64,000 bases of DNA from Sepiola atlantica. Taxonomy: Eukaryota; Mollusca; Cephalopoda; Sepiida; Sepiolidae. The stretch covers positions 27,679,269-27,743,268 of the forward strand of contig OY744525.1 of assembly GCA_963556195.1 (NCBI GenBank). The letters are read 5' to 3'. Shown piece by piece: positions 44,194 through 54,717 of this stretch; within the stretch, counting starts at the first letter, position 1; every line of letters starts with the position of its first letter. A program made the translations under genes and the position numbers. The notes beneath the pieces were generated by a model that saw nothing but the letters and a program-made list of their open reading frames with translations, ran no database searches and was not told the DNA's origin.

Positions 44194-44706
44194 TCTTTTA
44201 TATATATATAAAACTCAATGTTTGTGTGATGTCTGTGTGTTCCCTATAGAAAGAAAGGTTAGAGAATGTTCATAAAATTTAAAAGTGTATTCTTATGTAA
44301 AATTTACCATGGAAAACAATGGAAGTGTTCCCGAATTTCTAAATGCACCCCTAAGGGGCTATGAGGGCATAAGTCCTTTAAAACTTCAAATATATCCTGT
44401 TTTGATGGAATTTATATCATGTGTATAAAATTTTCCGGGGAAGACAATGGAAGTGGTCCCGAATCTCTATGTTACCTCTGTGTGCCTAATATCAATGTGC
44501 CCAACCTCTAAGTGACCCATTGGGACAGAACCCCCTTAAAACTCCAAATACGTATACCCGATTTTAATGAAATTTAAATTCTATGTATAAGACACTAATT
44601 CAGAGAGTTTTCCAACATTTCAGTAATATGGTGTTATGAGCATAAGGAAACAGTACATAGTAGTGATCCTGATTCAATCCCGAGCAACGTCGGGTGTTTC
44701 TGCTAG
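44194..44706 (+). mobile_element. non-autonomous Helitron
   Basis: The 5' end TCTTTTATATATATAT follows host A; the 3' end has the hairpin CCCGAGCAACGTCGGG, 8 nt later CTAG, followed by host T. TC...hairpin...CTRR inserted between A and T is the Helitron signature. The 513-bp interior has no Rep/helicase. Opening words such as CTCAATGTTTGTGTGATG are typical of Helitrons in many animals. Confidence 0.85.
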
Positions 44707-44743
44707 TTATAAATAAAAATCGATTAATAATTTATATAGAATA

Positions 44744-45272
44744 ATGGTAATCATTACTATTACCGACAAAAATTATTTTGAAGGAAATACGGTTGGGAGA
44801 TTAGTCAAAAACAATTTATTTTGCTTTATCTACTAATTTGTGACCTATTTGCATAAAAAACTTCATATTTAATATTTAAAAGACGTTTTAACCAATTTAC
44901 TTTATCGTAAATATTGACCGCATAAAATAATCTGCGCTAGCCATTTTGATTTTGGGCAGGAATTAAGTACATAACCGAAGAAGAAGCAAATAAAGGCACA
45001 CAATTCAGAAGCCAAGTATTCGGACCTTATTCGCTTCCGCCCCGGTTATGTACTTAGTTCCTCCTGTCCAGACTCAAAATGGCTACTGTGAATTATTTTA
45101 CTCAATCACTATTTACTATAAAATAAATTGGCTTAAAACTTATTTTAAATACTACATATTAAATATTTTAACACAAATAGCGAGCAAACGAAAAAATAAA
45201 TTGTTTTGACTAATTTCCCAACGATATTTCCTTCAAAATAATTTATGTCGATAATAATAATGGTTACCAAAA
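44744..45272. mobile_element. foldback element, arms about 240 bp
   Basis: Left GGTAATCATTACTATTACCG, ATTTTGAAGGAAATACGG, GAGATTAGTCAAAAACAATT; right AATTGTTTTGACTAATTTCC, ATATTTCCTTCAAAAT and an inverted end. The arms meet near 45010, around CCGAAGAAGAAGC / GCTTCCGCCCCGG. Shares the TTAGTCAAAACAATTTATT word with the foldback at 1424. Confidence 0.88.
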
Positions 45273-45385
45273 TAGTTAATTAAAAAGAAAATTGGGTGCT
45301 TCTACGAAGACGCGTGACTATTAAAGTATTAATACCATAAAAAAACACATTATTATATACTTACGCAGCAGATTTAAGTATCCTC

Positions 45386-45598
45386 ACCAAAAAGTAGAAA
45401 AAATGATCGAGTAGAATTTTAATTAAAAATAAACATCAGTTTCATCGTATTTTGATAACTGCCATTGATTTATTACTTGTTAATATGACAGACTGTGTTA
45501 TCTCCCCTGAATTTCGAATCAATGGCGGAACCCGAAAAAACGGACTTTTTTTTTGGATTAAAATTCTACTCGATAGTTTTTGCTAATTTTTGGTGTAC
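45386..45598. mobile_element. small TIR element
   Basis: ACCAAAAAGTAGAAAAAATG, ATCGAGTAGAATTTTAAT on the left; ATTAAAATTCTACTCGAT, GCTAATTTTTGGT on the right. About 40-bp inverted ends, 213 bp in all, non-coding. Confidence 0.8.
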
Positions 45599-45636
45599 AT
45601 CCCTATTTTTGCTTGATACATAAGTATATGAAAGAG

Positions 45637-46036
45637 TTTTCGGATCTTTTAAAGAAGTTCACCGTCACTAGTGCTAAAGTTAGTCAGCCGCTAAGAATAA
45701 CCACGCTGCCAAGGGAGACAACTTTTCGGCTTGCTAAATTCGTGACACGTTAACCATTTTCACACGTGTTTTAGTGCACCTTTCCTTAAAGTTTCTTTAA
45801 TTACAAAAAATATATAACATCCCTTAATAATAAAACATTCTTATTTTGTTAATTTATGAAAAATTTAATTACAAAAAAAAAATAAATAACATCCATTAAT
45901 ACTAAAATCGTATATAAGTTATACATCCTTATTTTAAAAATTTTTTTAAGCAAAAGTGGCTGAAAAGTTGTCTCCCTTGAATAGCGGGGCTTTATTTTTT
46001 GGCGGGGAGCTTCTTATAAAGATCCGAGTTTTCCGG
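45637..46036. mobile_element. foldback element, arms about 110 bp
   Basis: TTTTCGGATCTTTTAAAGAA on the left pairs with TTCTTATAAAGATCCGAG on the right. The inner AAGGGAGACAACTTTTCGGC pairs with GCTGAAAAGTTGTCTCCCTT. The loop is AT-rich. Confidence 0.85.
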
Positions 46037-46904
46037 TTAATTTAATTGCAACTGCAGATTTTAACCGGTGTAACTGCGTTTTTCATATGTAACCTCATCT
46101 GTAGAAGCTCCGAAAATTGCAATGGCTAAATTTAAGTTTCAAAATCCTATTTAATAATAATAATTTGGTTAAACAAAACCAATTAGAAAATAAATGGGGA
46201 TGCATCTATGCCTATGAGCTTCTTTTCATTCATAATTTAGTTAGTTGAGATCCGAAGTAAAAAAACCAAAACAAAACAAAAAACAAACGCAAAGAACAAT
46301 AACTCTTACTAAAAGAATAAGAGTTAATCCCCTTTGCTGAAGTAAAATTTCAAACAAATTTGGGGATATCTTAAGTAGGACCCCCCGCCCCCCGAGTAAA
46401 TGTGGTATTGTGGTGACCGAGATGATTCTGGTTAAGAGTCGGATAAACATTTTTATCACTTTAGACCAAGGATGACCAACGATTTTTTCTCACACTTTTG
46501 ATGGCCTTGTGCCTAATTAGGTTAAAATGTAATTTAAAAAATATTTTCTGCAAATAAATATTTCAAAGTTTTATTTGTCAGCTTAAATATTATTAGGTTC
46601 ACCTTAAATTGAAAACATTATTTTATATATTAGAAAAATAGATAGGTAGAAAGAAAAATATAAAAACAAATATATAGAAAATAGAGAGAAAAAAGATTTA
46701 AGAGCTAAAAAAAATAAAAAAAATCGAAAGTATTTTTTCGATTTAAATTTTAACATTTCTCAAGACCTCCAACCGATTTTTATTGAAAAACCAATTTTAA
46801 AAATTATCTTCATTGAATTGTCTTTCTCAAAATATTAAAATATTTTCGTACAAGAAACTATGAGAAAAGGCTAAAAAGGGTCGAGGGCGTTTAATGAGCG
46901 AAAT
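46037..46904. other. no gene seen
   Basis: AT-rich with homopurine runs. Confidence 0.5.
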
Positions 46905-47240
46905 AAAAACGAAAGTGCTCAATTTACGTAAAAATTATATAGGAAAGTGATCCTCCTTCTAAAATCTTGAATAATTAATTTTTTTTTCTTTGCGGATATT
47001 TAAAAAAAAAAAATATTTACATGTAATTTGATCCCAAAAGTAGAATTTAAATACTTTTTAGGGGGAAAACTACATTGGGTGTTTTTCTAAGTAGCCAAGA
47101 AGTGGGTGCTCAATTTACGTTTAAATTATATAGGAAAGTGATCCTCTCTAAAATCTAAATTAATAAAAGGCTGTTTACATGAAAATTTCCCCCAAAAGTA
47201 GAATCTTATTTTCGTTTAGGGAGAAACTACGGTGGATGTG
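46905..47240. repeat. tandem duplication, unit about 192 bp, two copies
   Basis: GTGCTCAATTTACGT...AATTATATAGGAAAGTGATC occurs at about 46915 and 47107; CCCAAAAGTAGAAT...TTTTAGGG follows in each. The units are moderately diverged. Confidence 0.85.
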
Positions 47241-47382
47241 GTTCTATAAATTTACCAAGACTTAAGTTAAAGGATTACAATGAAATTATATTAATTACTG
47301 CAATGCACAGATGTTAAAAAAAGATACGATTAGTCGAATCGAATTTAAAAGTCCTTTTCATTAATTTAAACAAAAAATGAGA

Positions 47383-47640
47383 CACCAAAAATTACGCAAA
47401 TGTATCCAGTATTTATTAAATTAAAAATAAAAAACGATTTTTATTTGTAGTCGCCCGATTTTATCCTGGGTCGACAAGGGAGATAAGGGAGATAAGGGAG
47501 ATATTTTTTTAGTTTACTGCTAAATTGGTAATATTTTTTTAGTTATCTCCCTTATTACAAAATGTCTAACAATACGTAAAATCGTTTTTTTCTTATAATT
47601 TAATAAATACTGGATGAATTTGCGTATTTTTTTCTGTACA
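47383..47640. mobile_element. foldback element with GGGAGATAA tandem in loop
   Basis: Left arm AATTACGCAAATGTATCCAG TATTTATTAAATT and right arm AATTTAATAAATACTGGAT GAATTTGCGTA are inverted (about 60 bp). The loop has three to four copies of GGGAGATAA (47468-47503) and an inverted TTATCTCCCTTATT near 47540. Confidence 0.82.
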
Positions 47641-48119
47641 ATCTTATTTTCAGCTAACACGAAAGTACATGACAAATTTATACATTTCTTTAAATATTTT
47701 AATGTCATGGTGAAACAGCAGGAGCACCAAAATGGGTGCTTAATTAATGTACACGGAGAAAGAAAATGTAGACCGTGGATTTGAGAGCATTTTTCGATTG
47801 TGTAGGTTTTAGCGTACCAAATTCACCTTTCAATTTGGTACCATGCTAATAAGTATTTTACCGAATTTTCATGAAATTTTTACATACTTACAGCGGTTTC
47901 AGGTTTAAGGACCTTTTTCTTTAAAAAAAAAAAAAATCTAAATTCACTTTTATTTAGTAAATCCTTTTTTCTCTGTCATTTTGGTATATTTTTCAGATTT
48001 TTTTTTCTTTCAGTTTTATCTTTTGTTTTTCTTGAAAACAGTTACCGTCTTAAAAAAAACCAAAAAACTTTACAGTTTCGGATTTTTTAAGATAAGGATT
48101 GATAATTTGTATTATTTTT
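47641..48119. other. no gene seen
   Basis: AT-rich spacer with poly-A and poly-T tracts. Confidence 0.5.
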
Positions 48120-48240
48120 ATTATTCACCCAATACACCTGAAGAAGACCGGAGGTTTATCGGCCGAAACGTTGTAAATATAACATTAACAACCAAGATGA
48201 GAATAGTAGTCCGAATAATGCAAACAACTCAAATCTAGTT
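48120..48240 (+). mobile_element. single right arm of the tRNA-cored foldback family
   Basis: CCTGAAGAAGACCGGAGG, TATCGGCCGAAACGTTGT and ATAGTAGTCCGAATAATGC match the right arms at 23110-23190 and 56060-56150. The left arm and core are missing. Confidence 0.82.
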
Positions 48241-49189
48241 GTCCGATGACATGTTCACAGCCTCATTAAAAACAAACAATATTCCTTCCTTCTTTTTTTT
48301 GGTTTAATTACAAAATTTCGTGGTTAAATTTAACCTTAAATTATAATACAACAAAAAGCGCTAAAAACACTTTCGTTATTGTAAGAAAGTTAGGGTATAT
48401 GTTACGACGCTCAGCAGAGGCGCGAACGGGGTCCAAAAAAAGAACGAGAAAGGGTTTAAAAACATAAATTTGCAACAAGTGAAGTTGACCTACGACGATA
48501 ATAGATATTTTCCTACTTACCTATGTAATTTGTTTTTATTTTGACGTATTATAAATGGGTTTTTATTAGATGTAAAAAAAAAAATGTATTTTTTTTTTAC
48601 CAAAGGCTCGCACAAAATTCAAGATGGCGATTTACGTGCTTCCTTACCAAATGCCCCCCCCCCCCCCAAAAGCAGCCATGTTTTTCCCAACTTACGGTGA
48701 CAAAACTATTGATTTCTAATAAATAGCGGTTGTAACGGTCTAAAAATACAAACAAATGCCACAGGCAAGTTTCAAAATAACTTTTACAGCCTACAGTTAC
48801 TTTTATTTGTTGTATATTTGTTTTTTTAGCGTTTTTACTCTGCTGAGTCTCGTAAAAGATGCCCGAAAGTTAAATAAAACAAAATATTTAATTTTGAAAA
48901 AATCCAACAATTTAGGTTAAAAGTAGTCATTTTACAAATTAAATAAATACATTCACAAAAAGATTGTAATTCTTTCCAAATGAAATGAAACTGAATGAAC
49001 GAATTCTAAATATCCAAAGTTCTTTGCTCCTTTGTTTTGCTTTTAACCAAAGTAGTAGGTTAAGATACTAAAAAAGGAGATAAACGGTGTCTAACAAAAG
49101 TTTCATCCCGAAAAAATCTTCCGACTAATGCGACTGGTTCGCCAGCTGTTTTCATACCAGCCAAAGTTCACGTTGACATCATTTTGACA
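48241..49189. other. no gene seen
   Basis: AT-rich; a poly-C run at about 48653-48667 and poly-T tracts. No supported feature. Confidence 0.5.
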
Positions 49190-49197
49190 ACCTAGAG

Positions 49198-49813
49198 CAG
49201 GGGTGGGAAACCCCCGGCCTGCGGGCCGGATGTGGCCTGCGAAGGCTTAGCGTCCGGCCCGCCACCCTGCTATGCTTTATTGTTGCAATCCACCCCGCGG
49301 ACCTCCCAGTAAAACTGATATCATTTTGTGACATAATCGAAACCTACTTTTACATCTAAGATTTACAGTGGGATGAAAATGTATAAATATCAGCGAGCGA
49401 TGATGCATGTATATTTCATTTTTCTTTAATTATTAATTTCAAATCCTTGGCCTGAGATAAAAATAGAAGAAGAGAAAGAGAGAGGCAAAGAGGAAATGAG
49501 AGACGAGGAAAGGGCATGACACATAGAACTTATGTGAGGTGTGTCAAAACGAATGATGGATCAACTTGCTACTTCCCCGTCATTATTTTTTATGATTCCA
49601 AAATGGCTTTTCATCGGCGCCTTTTATAACATCACATACAGAAGTCTCTTGAAAAAAAAAAATCAGATTTGTAGAGTGTTCAATGCAATTTTTGTACAAT
49701 TTATTCATGTAAACAAAATATAGTAATTCTGAGATTTCGTTTTTCACTCCGGGCCGCGATCTCCTTCCAAGAGTCTCATCTGGCCTTCACTCTGAAAAGG
49801 TTGCCCGCCACTG
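49198..49813 (-). mobile_element. non-autonomous hAT transposon, copy 2 (reverse)
   Basis: 616 bp in reverse orientation to copy 1 at 4102. Ends CAGGGGTGGGAAACC and GGTTGCCCGCCACTG; the perfect 8-bp target duplication is ACCTAGAG (49190-49197 and 49814-49821). The interior is collinear with copy 1, including the TGCTTTATTGTTGCAATCC and ATGATTCCAAAATGGCTTTT blocks. Confidence 0.93.
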
Positions 49814-49859
49814 ACCTAGAGGCTGATTTGAACTATCAGACCTTTCTTTGTCGGAATAA

Positions 49860-50085
49860 GGTATATTTTTGCTGGATCCTAGGAGGTGCAGTCTCTCAAG
49901 GATTACTTCCTCTTTCAAGGGGGAGGCGGTATTACAAGTCATAATGAGGCAATTATACCGGGTCCGTTTTCGGCTATTTTTCACCCGACAAGAGTGCACT
50001 CTTTCCCCCTCCCCCTCCTTCCATCTCTGCACCACATTTTGCTGCAGTGAGAAGCAGTTAAAACTAACCAATGCGATTCGATCGA
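49860..50085 (+). mobile_element. possible diverged U2-SINE relative
   Basis: GGATCCTAGGAGGTGCAGTC and a TTACTTCC...GGGGGAGG block resemble the SINE's CCTAGGAGGTGCACCCTCCC hairpin region; the remainder is unmatched. Confidence 0.4.
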
Positions 50086-50284
50086 TCTGAAAACTCGGAG
50101 CGAAATGACTCGGAAATTTAAATAGTGTTTTTTTTTTAAATTATAATTGTGTTTTTAAATTTTCATTGTTTTTTTTTTAAATTATAATTAATTTTTTGAA
50201 ATCCTAATTGTTTTTTTAAATGCTTGAATTCTATTTTTTATTGTCACATAATTTTCTTATCTTGACTTTATAAAGCTTCCATTT
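50086..50284. other. no gene seen
   Basis: Repeated T-tract/AAATTATAAT phrases, AT-rich. Confidence 0.5.
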
Positions 50285-50505
50285 ATTGCCATGAAATGCC
50301 GACGAATGCCCAGACTGCCCTCTTTCTTACCGTGTGGGTAGGTAGAACCTCTCATTTAAAAATTGAACCTTGTGTCACATCATGCATTTGATGGGGTGTG
50401 AGTAAATCTCTCTCAAAAGGACATCCTCTCAGGCATTATCTCCCCCTTTGGGAGGAAGGATCGGTCTATTGTCAGTATCCTGAAGCAGGCATAATAGAGA
50501 ATTCC
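50285..50505 (+). mobile_element. diverged U2-SINE fragments
   Basis: ATGCCGACGAATGCCCAG, TCTTACCGTGTGGGTAGGTAG and CCTTGTGTCACATCATGC match SINE body and tail words in order; a second copy of the hairpin-like block follows at 50415-50490. Confidence 0.55.
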
Positions 50506-50577
50506 AACAAGGGAGCGATGATGACAAATTTTGAAAATATCCAAAATGATCCCTTTTTTTAGAGAACTAGATTATTT

Positions 50578-51905
50578 TTTAATGGAAAGCGCTCCAGACA
50601 GGGCATAAAGCCACTTGATGTAATGAGCTGAAAAGAACGATGGTTATTGCAAAGACAGTAGTAGTAGTAGTAGGAGGAAAACAGTCAGGAAGAAGGGAGT
50701 TCCACAAGCCTGCAGTTCTTGGAAAAAAGGTACTGGAATAGGAAGCTGTATTATAACGAGGTATAAAAACAACGAATTGATGGAGACCACTAGACCAACG
50801 AGTCAAACGAGCTGGAACAAAGGAAGCATGGAATAGATCAGACAATTCAGAAGAACACATGCCATAATAGTATTTATAGAAAAGATTGAGACTAGCAACA
50901 TCACGTCTGTGAGAGGGAGGGTGCAGAGAAGTAGAAAGAGTGGGGCCAATAAAATTACAGATACGCATCTGAACATTATCAAGAACCCTCAAATGGAACA
51001 GAGATTCACCAATCAAAATATGATAAAAGTACTCTGTACATGGTCTAATAGTAGATTTGTAGAGATAGAGAATAGCCACAGGTGTGAGAAAGTGTTTGGA
51101 GAGATAGAGAGAACCGACTTTATGAGAAGCAGAAACAGCAATGGATCTAATGTATGAACTCCAAGAAAGATTTAATGAGAAACAAAGACCAAGAAGTTTC
51201 AGAGTCGATTTCTCCTCAAGAGCAGAGCTATCCATGAGAATCTCAGGAAGAAAAGGGATATGTCTACAATTAGAAGACAAGAGCTGAGTCTTAACAGGAT
51301 TAAACGAAACAAACCATTTCTAACCCCAATCCACAACCGAATCCAAGTCAACTTCTAGATCAGCCGTATATTCCAACTTATACTAGGAAGATGGGCAACA
51401 CCAGAATAGAGAGTGGTATCATCAGCATAAATGTTAATTTTCTGAACAATATTCTCTGGTAGACCATGTATATAGAGAAGTGACAGTGTTTGGCCTATAA
51501 TAGAACTCTGAGGGACCCCAGCATTGATAGGGAAAGAGGATGAGGAGACATCATCCAGAGTTACTTGCAAGAAAAGACCTAATACTGTTAAAAACCTTAC
51601 CACTAATACCATAACCCTGAAGTTTGTGCAGAAGACCAAAATGCCATACTCTATCGAACCCCTTTGAAATGTCAAGCGCAATGGCTCTACCCTTTACTGA
51701 ATTATTGATAAACCAACAGAAACGCTCAGCTACAAAAGTTAAAAGATCAGCAGTTGAACGAACACCATCAAAGGAATACTGGACATCACTAAAGGGGTCC
51801 AAACTTTCCAGATAATAAACACGCTTGCAATTGACCAACCTTTCAAAAACCTTGCTAATAACATGTTAAACTGATTTTGTTTCATATGCATTCTTTGTGG
51901 GAAGA
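50578..51905 (-). mobile_element. Jockey/CR1-like LINE, longest copy (D)
   Basis: A minus-strand element holding reverse transcriptase from before motif A to the 3' tail. Motif A: AIALDISKGFDRVWHFGLL (about 51690), the catalytic Asp present. Motif B: GVPQSSIIG (about 51510). Motif C: YADDTTLY (about 51430). Then a C-terminal frame of 233 residues (51280-50579) with LKLLGLCFSLNLSWSS, LRVLDNVQMRICNFIGP and LTRWSSGLHQFVVFIP. Frame breaks lie near 51600 and 51350, and a stop near 51325. A TAGTAG run sits at 50660. The endonuclease domain is not present (5' truncation near 51900). Confidence 0.88.
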
Positions 51906-51941
51906 TGGCAGTACAATATGTGGCTTTCAAGTCGTGATCAA

Positions 51942-51980
51942 AATGTTCTAAGCCTTTTGGCTACAATCAAAGTGTAAACT
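51942..51980 (+). mobile_element. U2-like head fragment on a different body
   Basis: GTTCTAAGCCTTTTGGCTAC then AATCAAAGTGTA matches the U2 5' region with a few changes. What follows (AACTACCAGGGTAGATCG) is unlike the other SINE copies. Confidence 0.6.
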
Positions 51981-52149
51981 ACCAGGGTAGATCGAGAACC
52001 CGAGTCTGACTCGACAACACCCAGACTGAGCTGAACTCATACTTCAACCAGTTTGAGGATATGGAACAAGTGTATCTGGTAATTGCGAAAGGTGGACTCC
52101 TTCTGGCAGACTACTTGATCATGATGAGGCTGAAATAAGCTGAAACAGA
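51981..52149. other. unassigned
   Basis: Continuation after the U2-like head; no recognised motif. Confidence 0.4.
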
Positions 52150-52800
52150 AATATTTCAACGATACTCCAGCAGTCGAGAAATGATATGAGAATGGTACGA
52201 TGAATGTGTAATGTAAGTCTTAAAGACAGCCTTAGATCTGAAGACCTCAGAGATAGATTAAATCTAGAATGTATAGGGAGATGTGTGAAAAACAAGAGAG
52301 TTTGTTGGTATGGCCACATTGAAAGAATGGATGAGAGTTCTTGAGTTAGTAGATGTAGAACAGTTGGGCAGCAGGGTCAGTTGGCAGGGGTAGGCCAAGG
52401 AAAACATGGGAAGAATTAGGAGAGTAGATAGTGAACTTTCGGCAACCTCGTAACTATCGCTTCCTTTATTTTGCTATTTAGTCCTTACCTTCCGGTAGTG
52501 ATGTTTCTGACAAAGGGGGAAGAATTGCAGGTTTCTGGGTCAGAATCTATCCATCTAGCACGTATCGTTGGCTAGTTTTTAACTTTGAAGCAGTATTTTG
52601 TTTTAGCTTCTTACATTAAATGGCTTCATGCCTTGTCTGGAGCGATTTCCATAAAAAAATAAGGATGGACATGAGAGAAAGAGGGATAAGTAAAAATCTG
52701 GACAGAGATAGTTTAGTTTGGAAGTCAATTTCTAACACATGTCAGCATGTAAAACGGGCATTACACTGAATATGATGATGATAATAATGATTTTGACACA
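52150..52800 (+). mobile_element. RTE-like LINE 3' end, copy 2 (split by a SINE-like insert)
   Basis: Plus-strand translation RNDMRMVR, MCNVSLKDSLRSEDLRDR, NKRVCWYGHIERMDES, then after the insert at 52432-52659 the C-terminal MDMRERGISKNLDRDSLVWK and a 3' ATGATGATGATAAT run. It matches copy 1 (29160-29735) along its whole length, which reveals the insert. Confidence 0.85.
52432..52659 (+). mobile_element. SINE-like insert with a Jockey/CR1-LINE tail
   Basis: About 228 bp interrupting the RTE copy. Its last 60 bp (AGCTTCTTACATTAAATGGC TTCATGCCTTGTCTGGAGCG) are the 3' tail of the LINE family A/C/D, followed by an A-run. The upstream 165 bp (start GTGAACTTTCGGCAACCTCG) does not match the LINE. 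A SINE with a LINE-derived tail is the natural reading; the head origin is unknown. Confidence 0.65.
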
Positions 52801-53900
52801 CAAAAGCGACAATATGATGATCGTGGTGGAAGGCCATTGTCTGCACTGCTGGTTCTGATAACAGCATGGACATATGGTAAGAAGCTTTCTCCCACAAATA
52901 ACTCCTGATCTTCCAGTTCCATCTCAAACCCCAACTCCAGCAGAGTCCATTGCAACTGCACCAGCAGCCTCCCAGAGACAAACGGAAGAGGGATGGAAGA
53001 CTGTAGGAAACATGGGGTGGAAACACATGATCGCCCCAAACCACTCTCCCATCAGCTGTACAATCGGTGGAGTCACATCAGAAACCAGTAGTGGAACCAT
53101 AACATCAGCCACTGAAGAATTCAGCAGCACAACTGTAATACTGACAATAGATTAAGCAGAAAAGTAAAAACTTGTCTAATGAGGAAGAAGGAGCCAACGA
53201 GAAGGGATTGCGCATGACCATGACAAGGAAAAAAGTGGATAAAAGAAAAAAGGCAGAATAAACAAACCCCAAACCTAAACTCCCATGGAACACATTCCTG
53301 CCCCTACACCACCAACCCCTACTACAAAACCCCTTCTAAATACACTATCCCCTACACCACCAAGCCTGACTACAACGCCCCTTCTAAATACACTATCCCC
53401 TACACCACCAAGTCTGACTACAACGCCCCTTCTAAATACACTATCCCCTACATTACCAAGCTCTGCAAAAACACCATCCCTACACCACCAACACCTGCAG
53501 CAACATCTTCCCATAACTTCCATCCATCATGTCAAAATTCTTTCCAACAATGCCAATACCCCATAAAATTCATTGCACCACCTCCTCGCCCAGAGTTTAC
53601 CAGAAGAGAATAGGCTGAGGTGGAAACACAAAGGAGCCAATCGGTGTTCCTTCGTTGAGAGAAAAAAGAAAACCATCCTTTAATTGGGGAGGGAGATCTG
53701 CAGAGTTTACTCCTTGTCAGTTGGTACAGTGTTATCTCTCTGCCAAAGGAGAAATCTGAAACCCATTTTGGACCTCTTTCAGATGGGGATAAAAGACATT
53801 TCAGACCCTACCAACTTCTTGGATGCTCCTTTGTCAAGCTTCCAGAGTGATAACATTGCTGAACCAGATGCAGATGTGGAATTGATTGAGCTTTAGCAGA
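52801..53900 (+). pseudogene. Tx1-like LINE ORF1 remnant, copy 2
   Basis: Begins with a decayed zinc-knuckle region (CLHCWF...QHGHM, about 52835-52870), then a Thr/Ser-rich tail in several frames: QTPTPAESIATAPAASQ, EEGWKTVGNMGWKHM (similar to EDWSMVVYNNMK of copy 1). A Pro/Thr-rich stretch encoded by a 48-bp tandem repeat follows at 53325-53465. A later frame ends EPDADVELIEL at about 53896. Placement upstream of ORF2 supports ORF1. No intact frame. Confidence 0.55.
53325..53465 (+). repeat. 48-bp tandem repeat, about three copies
   Basis: Unit begins CCTTCTAAATACACTATCCC; 48 bp is 16 codons, reading PLLNTLSPTPPSLTTT in one frame. Confidence 0.92.
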
Positions 53901-53939
53901 ACAATATTGTGAAAAGCAGATTTAATTAGAACAATTTGC

Positions 53940-54715
53940 ATCTGATTCGTACAATCATAGAGAGAATAGAAAATGGTTCATTTGGATCAGTCTAAAGCGT
54001 TCAGCAATTGTTTGTTGTCATCTGTTTTACCTTTAAACTGGACAAATATATCTCCATTCTGTATTGCTCATTGATGTCTGTTGTGCAGGTGATTGAAAAG
54101 CATTCAGAGTCGTTTGCTGTTTCTCGGTTAGTCCACCAGAGTTATAAGTTGTCACCTCTACTTTATGTCCTTGCATTGGGGTCGATATTCCCAGATTAAG
54201 GGATGGGGCAACAAGTTTGGTCCCATGTGTTATTGCACTACCTGACGAGGCACCAGCCAGGGTTTCTCTTTTTATCATTCTTTGGAGAGTGTACAAAATG
54301 ATTGTGGGAACCAAAATCAACTGTAGAAAGTTGATTACTCTGCAGTTAGGTGCCTGGAGAATTAACGCTGGATGGATGGTCCAGTTGAAATCCTTGGTGT
54401 GTGGTTCAGACAGGATCTCCAGCTTAAGAGAAAGTAATTAGAAGTGCAGTCAAAGCATCAGTTCAGACTTGACGTTGAAGGAATCTTTCCTTAAAGGGTA
54501 GCGCTGAGGCATGCGCCAGTATGTCTTTCCTTTTATCATTTACTGACTGACTGTACTTCCTCTGCCTGCGAGCCATGTAATGGTCTCTCAGCACCTTCTG
54601 TACTTGCTTCTTTGGATGAGAGGAAGGCCATGGGTTCGCAGACAGGTTTGTATTTAACGTCCATGTTTTTGGGGGATGCCTGACTTGGCATCTCATACAC
54701 ATAAACTCATTAGGT
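53940..54715 (+). pseudogene. Tx1-like LINE ORF2 RT remnant, copy 2
   Basis: Pieces in three frames follow the order of Tx1-type RT: HLDQSKAFSNC (motif A, second Asp region decayed), ESFAVSRLVHQSYKLSPLLY (motif B, family form RQGCPLSPLLY), then APARVSLFI where the catalytic YADD should be but is deleted, KMIVGTKINCRK and ITLQLGAWRI, DGPVEILGVWFRQDLQL, and a final frame LPLPASHVMVSQHLLYLLLW ... RRQVCI. RT is dead by loss of motif C and by stops. It would belong with the ORF1 remnant before it. Confidence 0.78.
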
Positions 54716-54717
54716 TA

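Noticed and set aside
52742..53130. Long minus-strand frames (92-100 codons) at this position
   Set aside because: They are antisense to the Tx1-like ORF1 remnant and have no recognisable features.
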